NCBI GenBank assembly: GCA_030595455.1
Contig: JAUVDF010000011.1
Span: forward strand, 1 to 12,701
Direction: 5' to 3'
Length of the DNA: 12,701 nucleotides
DNA from: Fidelibacterota bacterium
Lineage (GTDB): Bacteria; Fidelibacterota; UBA8477; JABMPR01
Every line of letters begins with the position of its first letter. Position 1 is the stretch's first letter. This document shows, piece after piece, positions 1-7,217 of this stretch. The translations under genes and the position numbers were made by a program. The notes below the pieces were generated by a model. The model was not told the DNA's origin and searched no databases. It saw nothing but the letters and a program-made list of their open reading frames with translations.

Positions 1-1091
1 TTACTCTCTACTTCAATTTCCACATTGTTCCAATCCAGATATCTTTTTGTTAAGGCCAAACCAAGCCCCAAACCTTGATATTCTCTGGTGAGACCCTCGC
101 TAGCTTGACTGAAGGGCTGAAACATCTGACTGAAGTATTCAGCAGAAATCCCAATTCCAGTATCAGCTATTATTAGGACCAGCTGCTTTCTATGCCGTTT
201 AAGCTTGACTGTGATTCCACCTTCTTCAGTATACTTAATCGCATTTTGGATGATGTTCTCTAATGCTTGCTCAATCGAATATTCATCAAGCCAGACCTTA
301 TCGTCCTTGGTACTGGTAATAAACTCCAATTTAAGTCCCTTTTTTCTGGCACTTTCATCCAGGTAATTACATAAATCTTGAACAAACTGATTAAGATACA
401 CAATGTGGGGATTCAACTGCCGGCTACCAGACTCCATCTCTGAGAAATTCAATATGGTGTTAACGGTTCGCAATAATCGATTACTATTGCGATAGATTGA
501 ATCGAATGATTTTCTATCCTTAGGCTCAAGTGCATCCCCGAGACTTTTCTTTAAATAATCAGTAAAACCAATAATACTCGTTAGTGGTGTCCGAAATTCG
601 TGAGATATATTGGCTATAAACTGATCTTTGGCCATATTAGCTTTTTTTGCCGCAAGCAAGGCTAATTCAAGTCGCTTATCGGCCAATCTCTGTTGGGTAA
701 GATCCCGAATGTACAGGCGCAGCGCGGTGGGCACGTTGTGATCATCTAAAACAAAGGCTCCCTGAACTTCACCATAAAAATCTTCACCAGTTTTTTTCTT
801 GAACATGAAATCATATAAATCTTGATGGTTGATAGGAGCATAGGGGGTATGTTCCTCATAACTTTTAAGTGCAAAAGTTTTGGCGAGCTCAAGAGCTCGC
901 TCATATTCCGCTGTATTTGCAAAGATTTCTTTAATGTGTATTTTTGAATCTATATCAGATTGTGAGTATCCGAAAATAGCAAAAGCTATCCCACTCATAA
1001 AGGTGATCAACTGAGAGTCACCATCTATCTCAATTAAAGCCCCTGGCAAAAAATAAAATAAGCTGTTTTCTTCCAGTTTTTGGCTAATCAT
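1..1091 (-). CDS. PAS-domain sensor histidine kinase, C-terminus cut by window edge
   Basis: This gene was translated by hand from the minus strand. It starts at the ATG at 1089-1091 and stays open for 363 codons to the edge, so the C-terminus is missing. An in-frame TAA lies two codons upstream of the ATG, which fixes the earliest possible start. Residues about 8-130 look like a PAS/PAC sensor domain (FGYSQSDI near the start, LRLYIRDLTQQRLADKRL at the end). A short helical linker leads to a HisKA domain with the H-box FIANISHEFRTPLTSIIGF, whose phospho-acceptor is His164. The HATPase domain shows the N-box (NIIQNAIKY, Asn283), the G1 box (ADTGIGIS, Asp310) and the G2 box (GLGLGLA, 340-346). 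I see no membrane segment or signal peptide, so it should be cytosolic. It autophosphorylates on His and passes phosphate to a response regulator. No regulator lies in the window; a fused receiver beyond the edge would make it a hybrid kinase. The ligand of the PAS domain is unknown. Confidence 0.93.
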   Translation of the reverse strand, partial: MISQKLEENSLFYFLPGALIEIDGDSQLITFMSGIAFAIFGYSQSDIDSKIHIKEIFANTAEYERALELAKTFALKSYEEHTPYAPINHQDLYDFMFKKKTGEDFYGEVQGAFVLDDHNVPTALRLYIRDLTQQRLADKRLELALLAAKKANMAKDQFIANISHEFRTPLTSIIGFTDYLKKSLGDALEPKDRKSFDSIYRNSNRLLRTVNTILNFSEMESGSRQLNPHIVYLNQFVQDLCNYLDESARKKGLKLEFITSTKDDKVWLDEYSIEQALENIIQNAIKYTEEGGITVKLKRHRKQLVLIIADTGIGISAEYFSQMFQPFSQASEGLTREYQGLGLGLALTKRYLDWNNVEIEVES

Positions 1092-1122
1092 ATCTTATTC
1101 TCGTACAAAATTATAATCTTAC

Positions 1123-1144
1123 CCCTAAAATTCACCCTAAAATT
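1123..1144. repeat. Two direct copies of CCCTAAAATT upstream of the kinase
   Basis: CCCTAAAATT occurs at 1123-1132 and again at 1135-1144, a 12-bp phase, 32-53 bp upstream of the kinase start codon. On the kinase strand it reads AATTTTAGGG. The spacing near one helical turn would suit a regulator binding as a tandem dimer, but with only two copies in AT-rich DNA chance is a real alternative. The rest of the spacer 1145-1319 is AT-rich, with no convincing gene or terminator. Confidence 0.35.
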
Positions 1145-1319
1145 ATTTGGCAGTAACAAAATTAATGCTAGCATCAGCAAAATCAAATAATTAGTACCTA
1201 TTTATATAGTATCTAATAGAATACAGATAATCTTGATATATTGCTGGGGGCAGTCGAAAGTAAACCGGCTAAATCCTTTTGGAGGTCTTAATATTTCTAT
1301 TCAAAATCAGCTGTAAGCC

Positions 1320-1736
1320 TCATTTAGATAGATGTTCGCAGGGTTCAAGAGATTGAACAGCAGGTTTACGACTCACCTGAGCTACTTTAATATTGGATGA
1401 AGAAGGTCTGTGTTCTGGCTCACGCCGCCGGTCATCAATAAAGTGGAATAGGGTCAAAATGGGGTGTTTCAATGCCATGCGGGGACCTGCGAAACGCATC
1501 ACTTTCTTTACTTCATCCTTCATGCTGGGTTTATAACAGTGAATCGGACAATTTCTACAGGAGGTTTTTCCCTCTTGATAGGGGCAGTAATGTAAACGGT
1601 CCAGAGCATAATTCTGAATTTCAGAACATTCATTACATTCGGAGACGACACTTCCATGATGATGCTGACAGTAGATACCGACCATCACTTTGATGGTTTG
1701 CGCTTCCCGATGCATTCTATTTGTGAATATGGACAT
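1320..1736 (-). CDS. ygbA: YgbA-like cysteine-rich protein (nitrous oxide-stimulated promoter family)
   Basis: This 138-residue protein matches the YgbA_NO family. Family-like blocks are a TIKVMVGIYC segment near the N-terminus, the cysteine block TSCRNCPIHCYKP (about 58-70), and VMRFAGPRMALKHPILTLFHFIDDRR towards the C-terminus. In E. coli, ygbA belongs to the NsrR nitric-oxide regulon and is tied to growth under nitrosative stress; the biochemical activity is not well established. Visible cysteines are 23, 34, 37, 51, 60, 63 and 67, with spacing C-x8-C-x2-C-x3-C for the last four, which would suit zinc or an iron-sulfur cluster. A His triplet sits at 25-27. The polar tail of about 30 residues after the conserved core carries another Cys and makes the protein somewhat longer than E. 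coli YgbA. AAGGAG four bases upstream supports the ATG at 1736. It is divergent from carA and shares a strand with the kinase, 228 bp downstream. Family call firm, function inferred. Confidence 0.88.
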   Translation of the reverse strand: MSIFTNRMHREAQTIKVMVGIYCQHHHGSVVSECNECSEIQNYALDRLHYCPYQEGKTSCRNCPIHCYKPSMKDEVKKVMRFAGPRMALKHPILTLFHFIDDRRREPEHRPSSSNIKVAQVSRKPAVQSLEPCEHLSK

Positions 1737-1740
1737 TCTA

Positions 1741-1746
1741 CTCCTT
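1741..1746 (-). promoter_or_regulatory. Ribosome binding site of the YgbA-like gene
   Basis: AAGGAG on the minus strand lies four bases before the ATG at 1736. It supports this start over the in-frame Met at residue 8. Confidence 0.75.
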
Positions 1747-1756
1747 CATTCTTATT

Positions 1757-1776
1757 GGTAATAAAGGATAATTACC
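1757..1776. promoter_or_regulatory. Inverted repeat GGTAAT-N8-ATTACC upstream of the YgbA-like gene
   Basis: Perfect 6-bp arms (1757-1762 and 1771-1776) flank an 8-bp spacer, giving a 20-bp two-fold symmetric site that begins 20 bp before the YgbA-like start codon. Size and symmetry fit a dimeric regulator such as an Rrf2/NsrR- or CRP/FNR-type protein, but the arms do not match the E. coli NsrR or FNR consensus as I know them. In this position a bound repressor could block transcription or ribosome access. The remainder of the divergent spacer to 1916 is AT-rich and must hold the carA promoter; I could not pick a convincing -35/-10 pair. Confidence 0.3.
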
Positions 1777-1916
1777 GTCATTAATCCAGACAATAAAATA
1801 TTTTTTAGCGCTTTTTATCATCATATCAGCCACTGATTTTAAGATTGTTAAAATAATAGTTAGTTACAGCATATTTTCAGTTGCACATCGTAAAATAAAA
1901 GTGACATTAGGTTTTA

Positions 1917-3017
1917 ATGAAAACGCCCGCCATCCTACTATTGGAAAACGGAACCCACTTTAAAGGATATACTTTTGGCGCTATCGGTACTACCGGTGGC
2001 GAAGTCTGTTTTAATACCAGTATGACCGGCTATCAAGAGATACTCACTGACCCCTCATACAAGGGTCAAATGGTCACTATGACCGCCCCCCAAATCGGTA
2101 ATTATGGTGTCAACCCTGAAGACATCGAAAGTGAAAATATTCAAGTCCAGGGGTTTATCGTTAGGGAAGCCAGTCCTAATTATTCAAACTATCGCGCTAC
2201 CCAAAGCCTGGATACCTATCTCAGCCAGGCTGGGATCGTTGGCATCCAGGGTATAGATACACGAGCATTGACCCGCATCCTGAGAACAGAAGGTGCCATG
2301 AATGGGGTTATCAGCAGCGAGACCCTGGATTTAGAAAAACTGAAAAAAGATTTAAACCAGGTACCAGTCATGACTGGTCAAGACCTGGTAAAACAAGTGA
2401 CCTGTGCTAAACCATGGACCTGGCCCCAGGAAAACCCAGGAAAACCTTATCGAGTAGTTGCTTTAGATTTTGGAGTCAAACACAACATTCTCAGGCAACT
2501 CGCCCAACATGGTTGTGATATTACGATTGTTCCTGCCCATACATCCCCAGATGAGATTTTAGCCCATAAGCCTGATGGTATTTTCCTGTCAAATGGTCCT
2601 GGTGATCCTGAGCCTGTTCAATATGCAATTGACACGGTTAAAACACTTGCGGGACAAAAACCACTATTTGGGATTTGTCTGGGACATCAGATTTTATCTC
2701 TCGCCTTAGGAGCCCAAACCTATAAATTGAAATTTGGTCACCGAGGTGCAAATCACCCAGTTAGAAATGAGATCAATAATACGGTGGAAATCACCAGTCA
2801 AAACCATGGCTTTGCAGTCGATCCTGAGACACTTCCTAAAACCATTGAGATCACCCACGTGAATCTGAATGATGAAACACTGGAAGGCATTCGTTGTACC
2901 GATATTCCGGCTTTTTCAGTTCAATACCACCCTGAAGCCAGCCCAGGACCCCATGACTCACGTTACTTATTTGAGGAATTCACCAAAATGATGGATGCTC
3001 ATGCCCAAAAGAACTGA
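1917..3017 (+). CDS. carA: Carbamoyl-phosphate synthase small (glutaminase) subunit
   Basis: CarA hydrolyses glutamine and channels ammonia to CarB for carbamoyl phosphate synthesis, the entry step of pyrimidine and arginine biosynthesis in the cytoplasm. The N-terminal CPSase_sm domain (about 1-140) has the hallmark [20 protein letters not shown] and the [14 protein letters not shown] block. The C-terminal class I glutamine amidotransferase domain (about 175-360) has SNGPGDP, the nucleophile Cys254 in FGICLGHQ, and the triad partners His338 and Glu340 in [10 protein letters not shown]. The length of 366 is a little shorter than the E. coli protein (382), within the normal range. The ATG at 1917 gives the standard N-terminus; the upstream Shine-Dalgarno is weak (TTAGG). 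The last codons overlap carB, so the two are co-translated. An inverted repeat lies inside the gene at 2356-2389. Confidence 0.98.
   Translation: MKTPAILLLENGTHFKGYTFGAIGTTGGEVCFNTSMTGYQEILTDPSYKGQMVTMTAPQIGNYGVNPEDIESENIQVQGFIVREASPNYSNYRATQSLDTYLSQAGIVGIQGIDTRALTRILRTEGAMNGVISSETLDLEKLKKDLNQVPVMTGQDLVKQVTCAKPWTWPQENPGKPYRVVALDFGVKHNILRQLAQHGCDITIVPAHTSPDEILAHKPDGIFLSNGPGDPEPVQYAIDTVKTLAGQKPLFGICLGHQILSLALGAQTYKLKFGHRGANHPVRNEINNTVEITSQNHGFAVDPETLPKTIEITHVNLNDETLEGIRCTDIPAFSVQYHPEASPGPHDSRYLFEEFTKMMDAHAQKN
2356..2389. repeat. 15-bp-arm inverted repeat inside carA
   Basis: ACCAGGT (2356-2362) runs straight into the perfect palindrome ACCAGTCATGACTGGT (2363-2378). After four bases (CAAG) comes ACCTGGT (2383-2389), the complement of the outer arm. 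In carA mRNA this would fold into an outer 7-bp stem, a four-base bulge, and an inner stem of about 6 bp closed by four bases of the palindrome. It falls in a variable, linker-like part of CarA, so the codons may be free to hold structure. No U-tract follows, so it is not an intrinsic terminator. Function unknown. Confidence 0.5.
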
Positions 3018-6000
3018 CATAAAATCCATCCTGATTCTGGGAGCTGGTCCGATTGTTATTGGCCAGGCTTGTGAGTTTGACTATTCAGGGACTCAAGCCT
3101 GTCGTGCTCTACGCGAAGAAGGTTACCGCATCATTCTGGTCAATTCGAATCCAGCTACCATTATGACGGATCGGGAACTGGCTGATGCAACCTATCTAGA
3201 GCCCCTCACTCCTACTATTGTTGCTGCGATTATTGAGAAAGAGCAGCCCGATGCTCTGCTTCCCACTGTTGGCGGTCAAACTGCCCTGGATCTGGCTATC
3301 AAGCTTGATGAACAGGGTGTGCTGAAAGCCCATAATGTGGAATTGATTGGCGCTGATGTGGAAGCTATTCACAAAGCTGAAGATCGGGAAAAATTCAAAA
3401 CTGTCATGGAGAGTGTCGGTATTGACACAGCCAAGGGTGGGTTCGCTCATAGTGTCCCCTCAGCCCTCAGCATTGTTGAGTCTACGGGATTTCCAGCTAT
3501 TATCAGACCGTCCTTTACTATGGGGGGTACCGGTGGTGGAATAGCCTACAACCATGAAGAATTCCGCGATCTGGTAGAAAAGGGTTTATCAGCCAGTCCC
3601 ATTGGCGAAGTGCTGGTTGAAGAATCACTTTTAGGCTGGAAAGAATATGAGATGGAAGTCGTTCGTGATAAGAACGACAATGCCATTATTGTGTGTTCCA
3701 TCGAAAATATCGACCCCATGGGTGTTCATACCGGTGATTCAGTCACTGTGGCACCAGCTCTCACCCTGACTGACAAAGAATATCAGAAAATGCGTAACTG
3801 GTCTCTACTGTGTCTGCGGGCTATTGGCGTTGAAACAGGCGGGTCCAATGTCCAGTTTTCAGTTGATCCAGAAACGGGACGGATGATTGTAATTGAAATG
3901 AACCCCCGGGTTAGCCGTTCATCAGCTCTGGCATCAAAAGCCACTGGCTTTCCAATCGCCAAGATCGCAGCCAAGCTAGCAGTGGGCTATCATCTGGATG
4001 AGTTGCCCAACGAGATCACCGGGAAGACTCTGGCCGCTTTTGAACCCAGTATTGATTATATCGTAACTAAAATTCCCCGCTTCGATTTTGAAAAATTCCC
4101 AACTGCAGATGGCATCCTAGGTGTTCAAATGCAATCTGTGGGAGAGGTCATGGCCATTGGTCGTACCTTTAAAGAGAGTATCCAGAAAGCCTTCCGCTCA
4201 TTAGAAGTAGGCCTGAATGGTCTTGAACCAAAGAAGGTAATTGGGCGGGACCTGGATCTTAAAAAAATGCGCTTTGCCACTGCTTTTCGCTTGGTAAAAA
4301 TCTGGAAAGCTTTTGAAAGTGGCGTAGATCTGGACACCCTGCATCAGATTACCCAGATAGACCCCTGGTTTCTGTACCAGATTCAGGAGCTGGCACTTGA
4401 TGCTGCTCCGACAATGGACAAGGATAGTATTTGGGAGTATAAGCGTCGTGGATATTCAGATATCCAGATTGCAAACCGGATTGACAAAAGCGAAGCTCAA
4501 ATTCGCGAATTTAGAAAAGCTGAGAATATTTTACCCACCTTCAAAGAGGTAGACACCTGTGCAGCTGAATTTCCAGCCCGGACATCCTATGTCTATTCCA
4601 CTTACGAGACCGAGAATGAGGTCACACCCCTGGTAGGCAGAAAAGTGATGATACTGGGTGGCGGACCCAACCGCATTGGCCAGGGTATCGAATTCGACTA
4701 CTGCTGTGTTCAGGCTGTTTTTGGTCTGGAGGAATTGGGCTACAAAACCATCATGGTTAACTGCAATCCTGAAACGGTTTCTACTGACTTTGATATTTCT
4801 GATCGTCTGTATTTTGAGCCGCTAACCTTTGAAAATGTAATGAATATTGTAGATCTGGAACAACCTGATGGGGTGCTGGTGCAATTTGGCGGTCAAACCC
4901 CGCTAAATATTGCCAACCGACTGCAGGAAGCTGGCGTCAACATCATCGGTACAGATCCAGCCGCCATCGATCTGGCGGAAAACCGGAAAAAATTTGGGGC
5001 TATTCTTGATCAGCTGAATATTCCTGCTCCGGCCTACGGTACGGCATTCTCTATTGAAGAAGCCACTATTGTCGCAGATAAAATCGGCTATCCTGTGCTG
5101 GTAAGACCCTCTTATGTCCTCGGTGGTCGGGGGATGGAAATCGTCTACAATGAAGATTCCTTAAAACTGTATATGGCTCAAGCTGTATTGGTTAGTGGAG
5201 ATCATCCCGTGCTCATTGATGCTTTTCTGGAAGATGCTTTTGAATTTGATGTGGATGCTCTCTGCGATGGTGAAGAGGTCTACATTGGTGGTATCTTACA
5301 ACATATTGAAGAAGCCGGCATTCACTCCGGTGATTCAGCCTGTGTTATCCCCCCCTATCAGTTACTCCCGGATCACCGTAAAAAGATCGAACAATATACT
5401 CGGGACCTGGCCTTATCATTAGATACGATAGGCTTAATTAATATTCAGTTCGCATCTAAGAATGGTACTATTTATGTTCTGGAAGTAAACCCTAGAGCCA
5501 GCCGGACAGTTCCCTTTGTGAGTAAGGTAACCGATATCCCCCTGGCAAAATATGCTGCTCAATTGGCGACTGGAAAAAAACTAAGCGAACTCAATTTTAG
5601 CCGAAAGAAACACTCGCTGATCGCAGTTAAAAAGCCCGTTTTTCCCTTTAATAAATTTCCCAAGCAAAGTGTTTTTCTCTCACCTGAAATGAAATCGACC
5701 GGTGAAGTGATTGGTCTCGATACCCGGCTGGGCGCTGCCTTTGCCAAAGCTGAAATCGGTGCCGGCAATCTATTACCGACTAAAGGCACTATCTTTATAT
5801 CCGTAAATGATCGTGATAAACAAAATGCGATTGACATAGCTCAGGATTTTCAGGAGTTAGGATTTAATATTATGGCAACTCATGGAACTGCCGAAGTGCT
5901 ACGTGAAAATGGTTTATTAGTCCAGTCTATTTTCAAGGTTAATGAAGGACGACCCAACACGGTAGACCACATAAAAAATGGTGAAGTCAACCTGGTCATT

Positions 6001-6177
6001 AACACTCCCATGGGTCAGCGAGCCCGTGATGATGAATACGCAATCGGCCGGGCAGCTATTCGCTACAAAATTCCTGCAATTACCACCCTTTCCGGTGCGA
6101 AAACTGCGGTACGTGGGATTCGTCGCCTGCTAAAGGATGATTTACCAGTTACCAGTCTTCAAGATATTTTTGGTTGA
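3001..6177 (+). CDS. carB: Carbamoyl-phosphate synthase large subunit
   Basis: CarB makes carbamoyl phosphate from bicarbonate, two ATP and the ammonia delivered by CarA. The ATG at 3001 gives [20 protein letters not shown], the classic CarB N-terminus; an ATG at 2995 would only add Met-Leu. From 3001 the protein has 1058 residues, near the E. coli length (1073). The first ATP-grasp half carries KAEDR (Arg129), [13 protein letters not shown] (Met174) and metal ligands Glu299 and Asn301 in [10 protein letters not shown], at the same numbers as in E. coli. The oligomerisation region follows, and the second ATP-grasp half carries [19 protein letters not shown] and [10 protein letters not shown] (Glu828, Asn830). 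From about 929 lies the MGS-like allosteric domain, where UMP, IMP and ornithine act in enteric enzymes; ATHGTAEVL and [17 protein letters not shown] are typical. Both halves look intact. It overlaps carA by 17 bases, and translation is probably coupled. Promoter control could not be read. Confidence 0.98.
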   Translation: MPKRTDIKSILILGAGPIVIGQACEFDYSGTQACRALREEGYRIILVNSNPATIMTDRELADATYLEPLTPTIVAAIIEKEQPDALLPTVGGQTALDLAIKLDEQGVLKAHNVELIGADVEAIHKAEDREKFKTVMESVGIDTAKGGFAHSVPSALSIVESTGFPAIIRPSFTMGGTGGGIAYNHEEFRDLVEKGLSASPIGEVLVEESLLGWKEYEMEVVRDKNDNAIIVCSIENIDPMGVHTGDSVTVAPALTLTDKEYQKMRNWSLLCLRAIGVETGGSNVQFSVDPETGRMIVIEMNPRVSRSSALASKATGFPIAKIAAKLAVGYHLDELPNEITGKTLAAFEPSIDYIVTKIPRFDFEKFPTADGILGVQMQSVGEVMAIGRTFKESIQKAFRSLEVGLNGLEPKKVIGRDLDLKKMRFATAFRLVKIWKAFESGVDLDTLHQITQIDPWFLYQIQELALDAAPTMDKDSIWEYKRRGYSDIQIANRIDKSEAQIREFRKAENILPTFKEVDTCAAEFPARTSYVYSTYETENEVTPLVGRKVMILGGGPNRIGQGIEFDYCCVQAVFGLEELGYKTIMVNCNPETVSTDFDISDRLYFEPLTFENVMNIVDLEQPDGVLVQFGGQTPLNIANRLQEAGVNIIGTDPAAIDLAENRKKFGAILDQLNIPAPAYGTAFSIEEATIVADKIGYPVLVRPSYVLGGRGMEIVYNEDSLKLYMAQAVLVSGDHPVLIDAFLEDAFEFDVDALCDGEEVYIGGILQHIEEAGIHSGDSACVIPPYQLLPDHRKKIEQYTRDLALSLDTIGLINIQFASKNGTIYVLEVNPRASRTVPFVSKVTDIPLAKYAAQLATGKKLSELNFSRKKHSLIAVKKPVFPFNKFPKQSVFLSPEMKSTGEVIGLDTRLGAAFAKAEIGAGNLLPTKGTIFISVNDRDKQNAIDIAQDFQELGFNIMATHGTAEVLRENGLLVQSIFKVNEGRPNTVDHIKNGEVNLVINTPMGQRARDDEYAIGRAAIRYKIPAITTLSGAKTAVRGIRRLLKDDLPVTSLQDIFG

Positions 6178-6226
6178 GTATTGAGTTCTTTGGGTTTGTG
6201 ACCTTTCCCTTCTAATTTCTAATTTC
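6174..6226. repeat. Short period-7/8 repeats directly after the carB stop
   Basis: Starting at the carB stop codon the spacer reads TTGAGTA-TTGAGTT, then GTGACC (6198-6203), then two TCTAATT units (6211-6217, 6218-6224). A related TTGAGTT series ending in GTGACC follows the lipase stop at 7163-7202. The copies are short and AT-rich. I see no hairpin with a U-tract here. Confidence 0.35.
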
Positions 6227-6313
6227 AGTTTTACTCCTTAATTTTTGGCCATTAGTTTTTATCTTCAACTGATTCTATTAAAACAGTACCATTCAAAATA
6301 CCTTCTCGGTATT

Positions 6314-6319
6314 AAGGAG
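6314..6319 (+). promoter_or_regulatory. Ribosome binding site of the lipase-like gene
   Basis: AAGGAG lies five bases before the ATG at 6325. It is one of the strongest Shine-Dalgarno matches in the window and fixes this start. The preceding 6227-6313 is AT-rich without recognisable signals, so the gene may be read through from carB or have its own promoter. Confidence 0.75.
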
Positions 6320-6324
6320 ATTTC

Positions 6325-7167
6325 ATGGCTAGTGCAACTATTGCAAATGAAACAACATTCACGACTGCCGATAACTTCACGCTCTTCGAAAGAACATGGG
6401 TTCAGAATAATGCTAAAGGTGTCGTACTTATTACTCATGGGATTGCTGAACACTCCGGTCGCTATGAACAAACCGCTCTCTCCCTCAATGCAGTAGGATA
6501 TACTGTGGTGGCATTTGATTTAAGGGGCCATGGTAAATCTTCCGGTAAACGAAACTATATCAATTCATTCCAGGACTATTTAAATGACCTGGGAGATGTA
6601 CTTAAGCGAACGAAAGCATATTATCCTGCACTACCGATATTCTTACTTGGACATAGTATGGGTGGTGGTATTACTACTTTGTTTAGTATTGAACGCCAAC
6701 CGGATATTAAGGGCATCATTTTAAGCGCCCCATCAGTGAAAGTGAGTGATGATATTTCCCCTTTCCTGCAAAAAATATCTGGGATTCTAAGTGTGATCCT
6801 ACCAAAACTGCCGGCTGTTAAACTAGAAACTGGAGATATTTCCAGGGATCCAAAAGTAGTTGAGGCTTATGAAAATGATCCACTGAACTATCTGGGTGGT
6901 ATCTTGGCTAGAACTGGTTCTGAAGTCCTAAAATCCACTAAACAGATCACAACTCAAGCTCACTCAATCTCATTACCGATCCTGATTATGCACGGGACTG
7001 CCGATAAACTGGCAGATGTAAGTGGCAGTGAAATGCTTTATGACAAAGTCTCATCAAGCGATAAGACTTTAAAGCTTTACGATGGGCTCTATCATGAAAT
7101 TCTCAATGAACCAGAGCAAGATCAGGTTAAAGCAGATATGATTGCCTGGTTAGATGCTCATATTTGA
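6325..7167 (+). CDS. Alpha/beta hydrolase, monoacylglycerol lipase-like
   Basis: This 280-residue protein has the pattern of the Hydrolase_4 / monoacylglycerol lipase group, which cleaves monoacylglycerol to glycerol and a fatty acid. The oxyanion-hole block THGIAEHSGRY (family form HGxxEHxGRY) is followed by FDLRGHGKSSGKR. The nucleophile elbow is GHSMGG with Ser111, the acid is probably Asp227 in MHGTADKLAD, and the base is His257 in LYHEILNEPE. These spacings match human MGL (Ser122, Asp239, His269). A variable cap region lies between about 140 and 205. There is no signal peptide or clear membrane helix, so it is probably cytosolic or peripheral at the membrane. It lies 147 bp after carB and 50 bp before glpK on the same strand; the latter spacing fits co-transcription and gives the released glycerol an obvious sink. 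It could also act on lysophospholipids or other esters, since substrate cannot be read from sequence. Confidence 0.88.
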   Translation: MASATIANETTFTTADNFTLFERTWVQNNAKGVVLITHGIAEHSGRYEQTALSLNAVGYTVVAFDLRGHGKSSGKRNYINSFQDYLNDLGDVLKRTKAYYPALPIFLLGHSMGGGITTLFSIERQPDIKGIILSAPSVKVSDDISPFLQKISGILSVILPKLPAVKLETGDISRDPKVVEAYENDPLNYLGGILARTGSEVLKSTKQITTQAHSISLPILIMHGTADKLADVSGSEMLYDKVSSSDKTLKLYDGLYHEILNEPEQDQVKADMIAWLDAHI

Positions 7168-7187
7168 GTTTTTGAGTTTAATGAGTT
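7163..7187. repeat. Three tandem TTTGAGTT-like units after the lipase stop
   Basis: TTTGAGTT occurs at 7163-7170 and 7171-7178, followed by a diverged TAATGAGTT at 7179-7187. The first unit includes the lipase stop codon. GTGACC follows at 7197-7202. The same word family follows the carB stop. The array occupies most of the 50-bp lipase-glpK gap. Confidence 0.45.
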
Positions 7188-7217
7188 AAGGGCTTAGTGA
7201 CCCTCTAGGGAATAAAT

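Noticed and set aside
883..900. Inverted repeat GCGAGCTC-AA-GAGCTCGC within the kinase gene
   Set aside because: It encodes the helical stretch RALELA in a well-formed PAS region; repeated Ala/Leu/Glu codons explain it.
1263..1319. Search for an intrinsic terminator after the YgbA-like gene
   Set aside because: Only a 3-bp stem around AAAA was found, with no U-tract.
1472..1693. Plus-strand open frame opposite the YgbA-like gene
   Set aside because: It is antisense to a clear family member with its own ribosome site and has no recognisable protein features.
1917..6177. Possible pyrimidine attenuator or riboswitch ahead of carAB
   Set aside because: The 180-bp upstream region shows no leader peptide, terminator hairpin or known aptamer pattern that I could recognise.
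6245..6496. Open frame running from the carB-lipase spacer into the lipase gene
   Set aside because: It overlaps the lipase in another frame, has no family features, and the lipase has the strong ribosome site.
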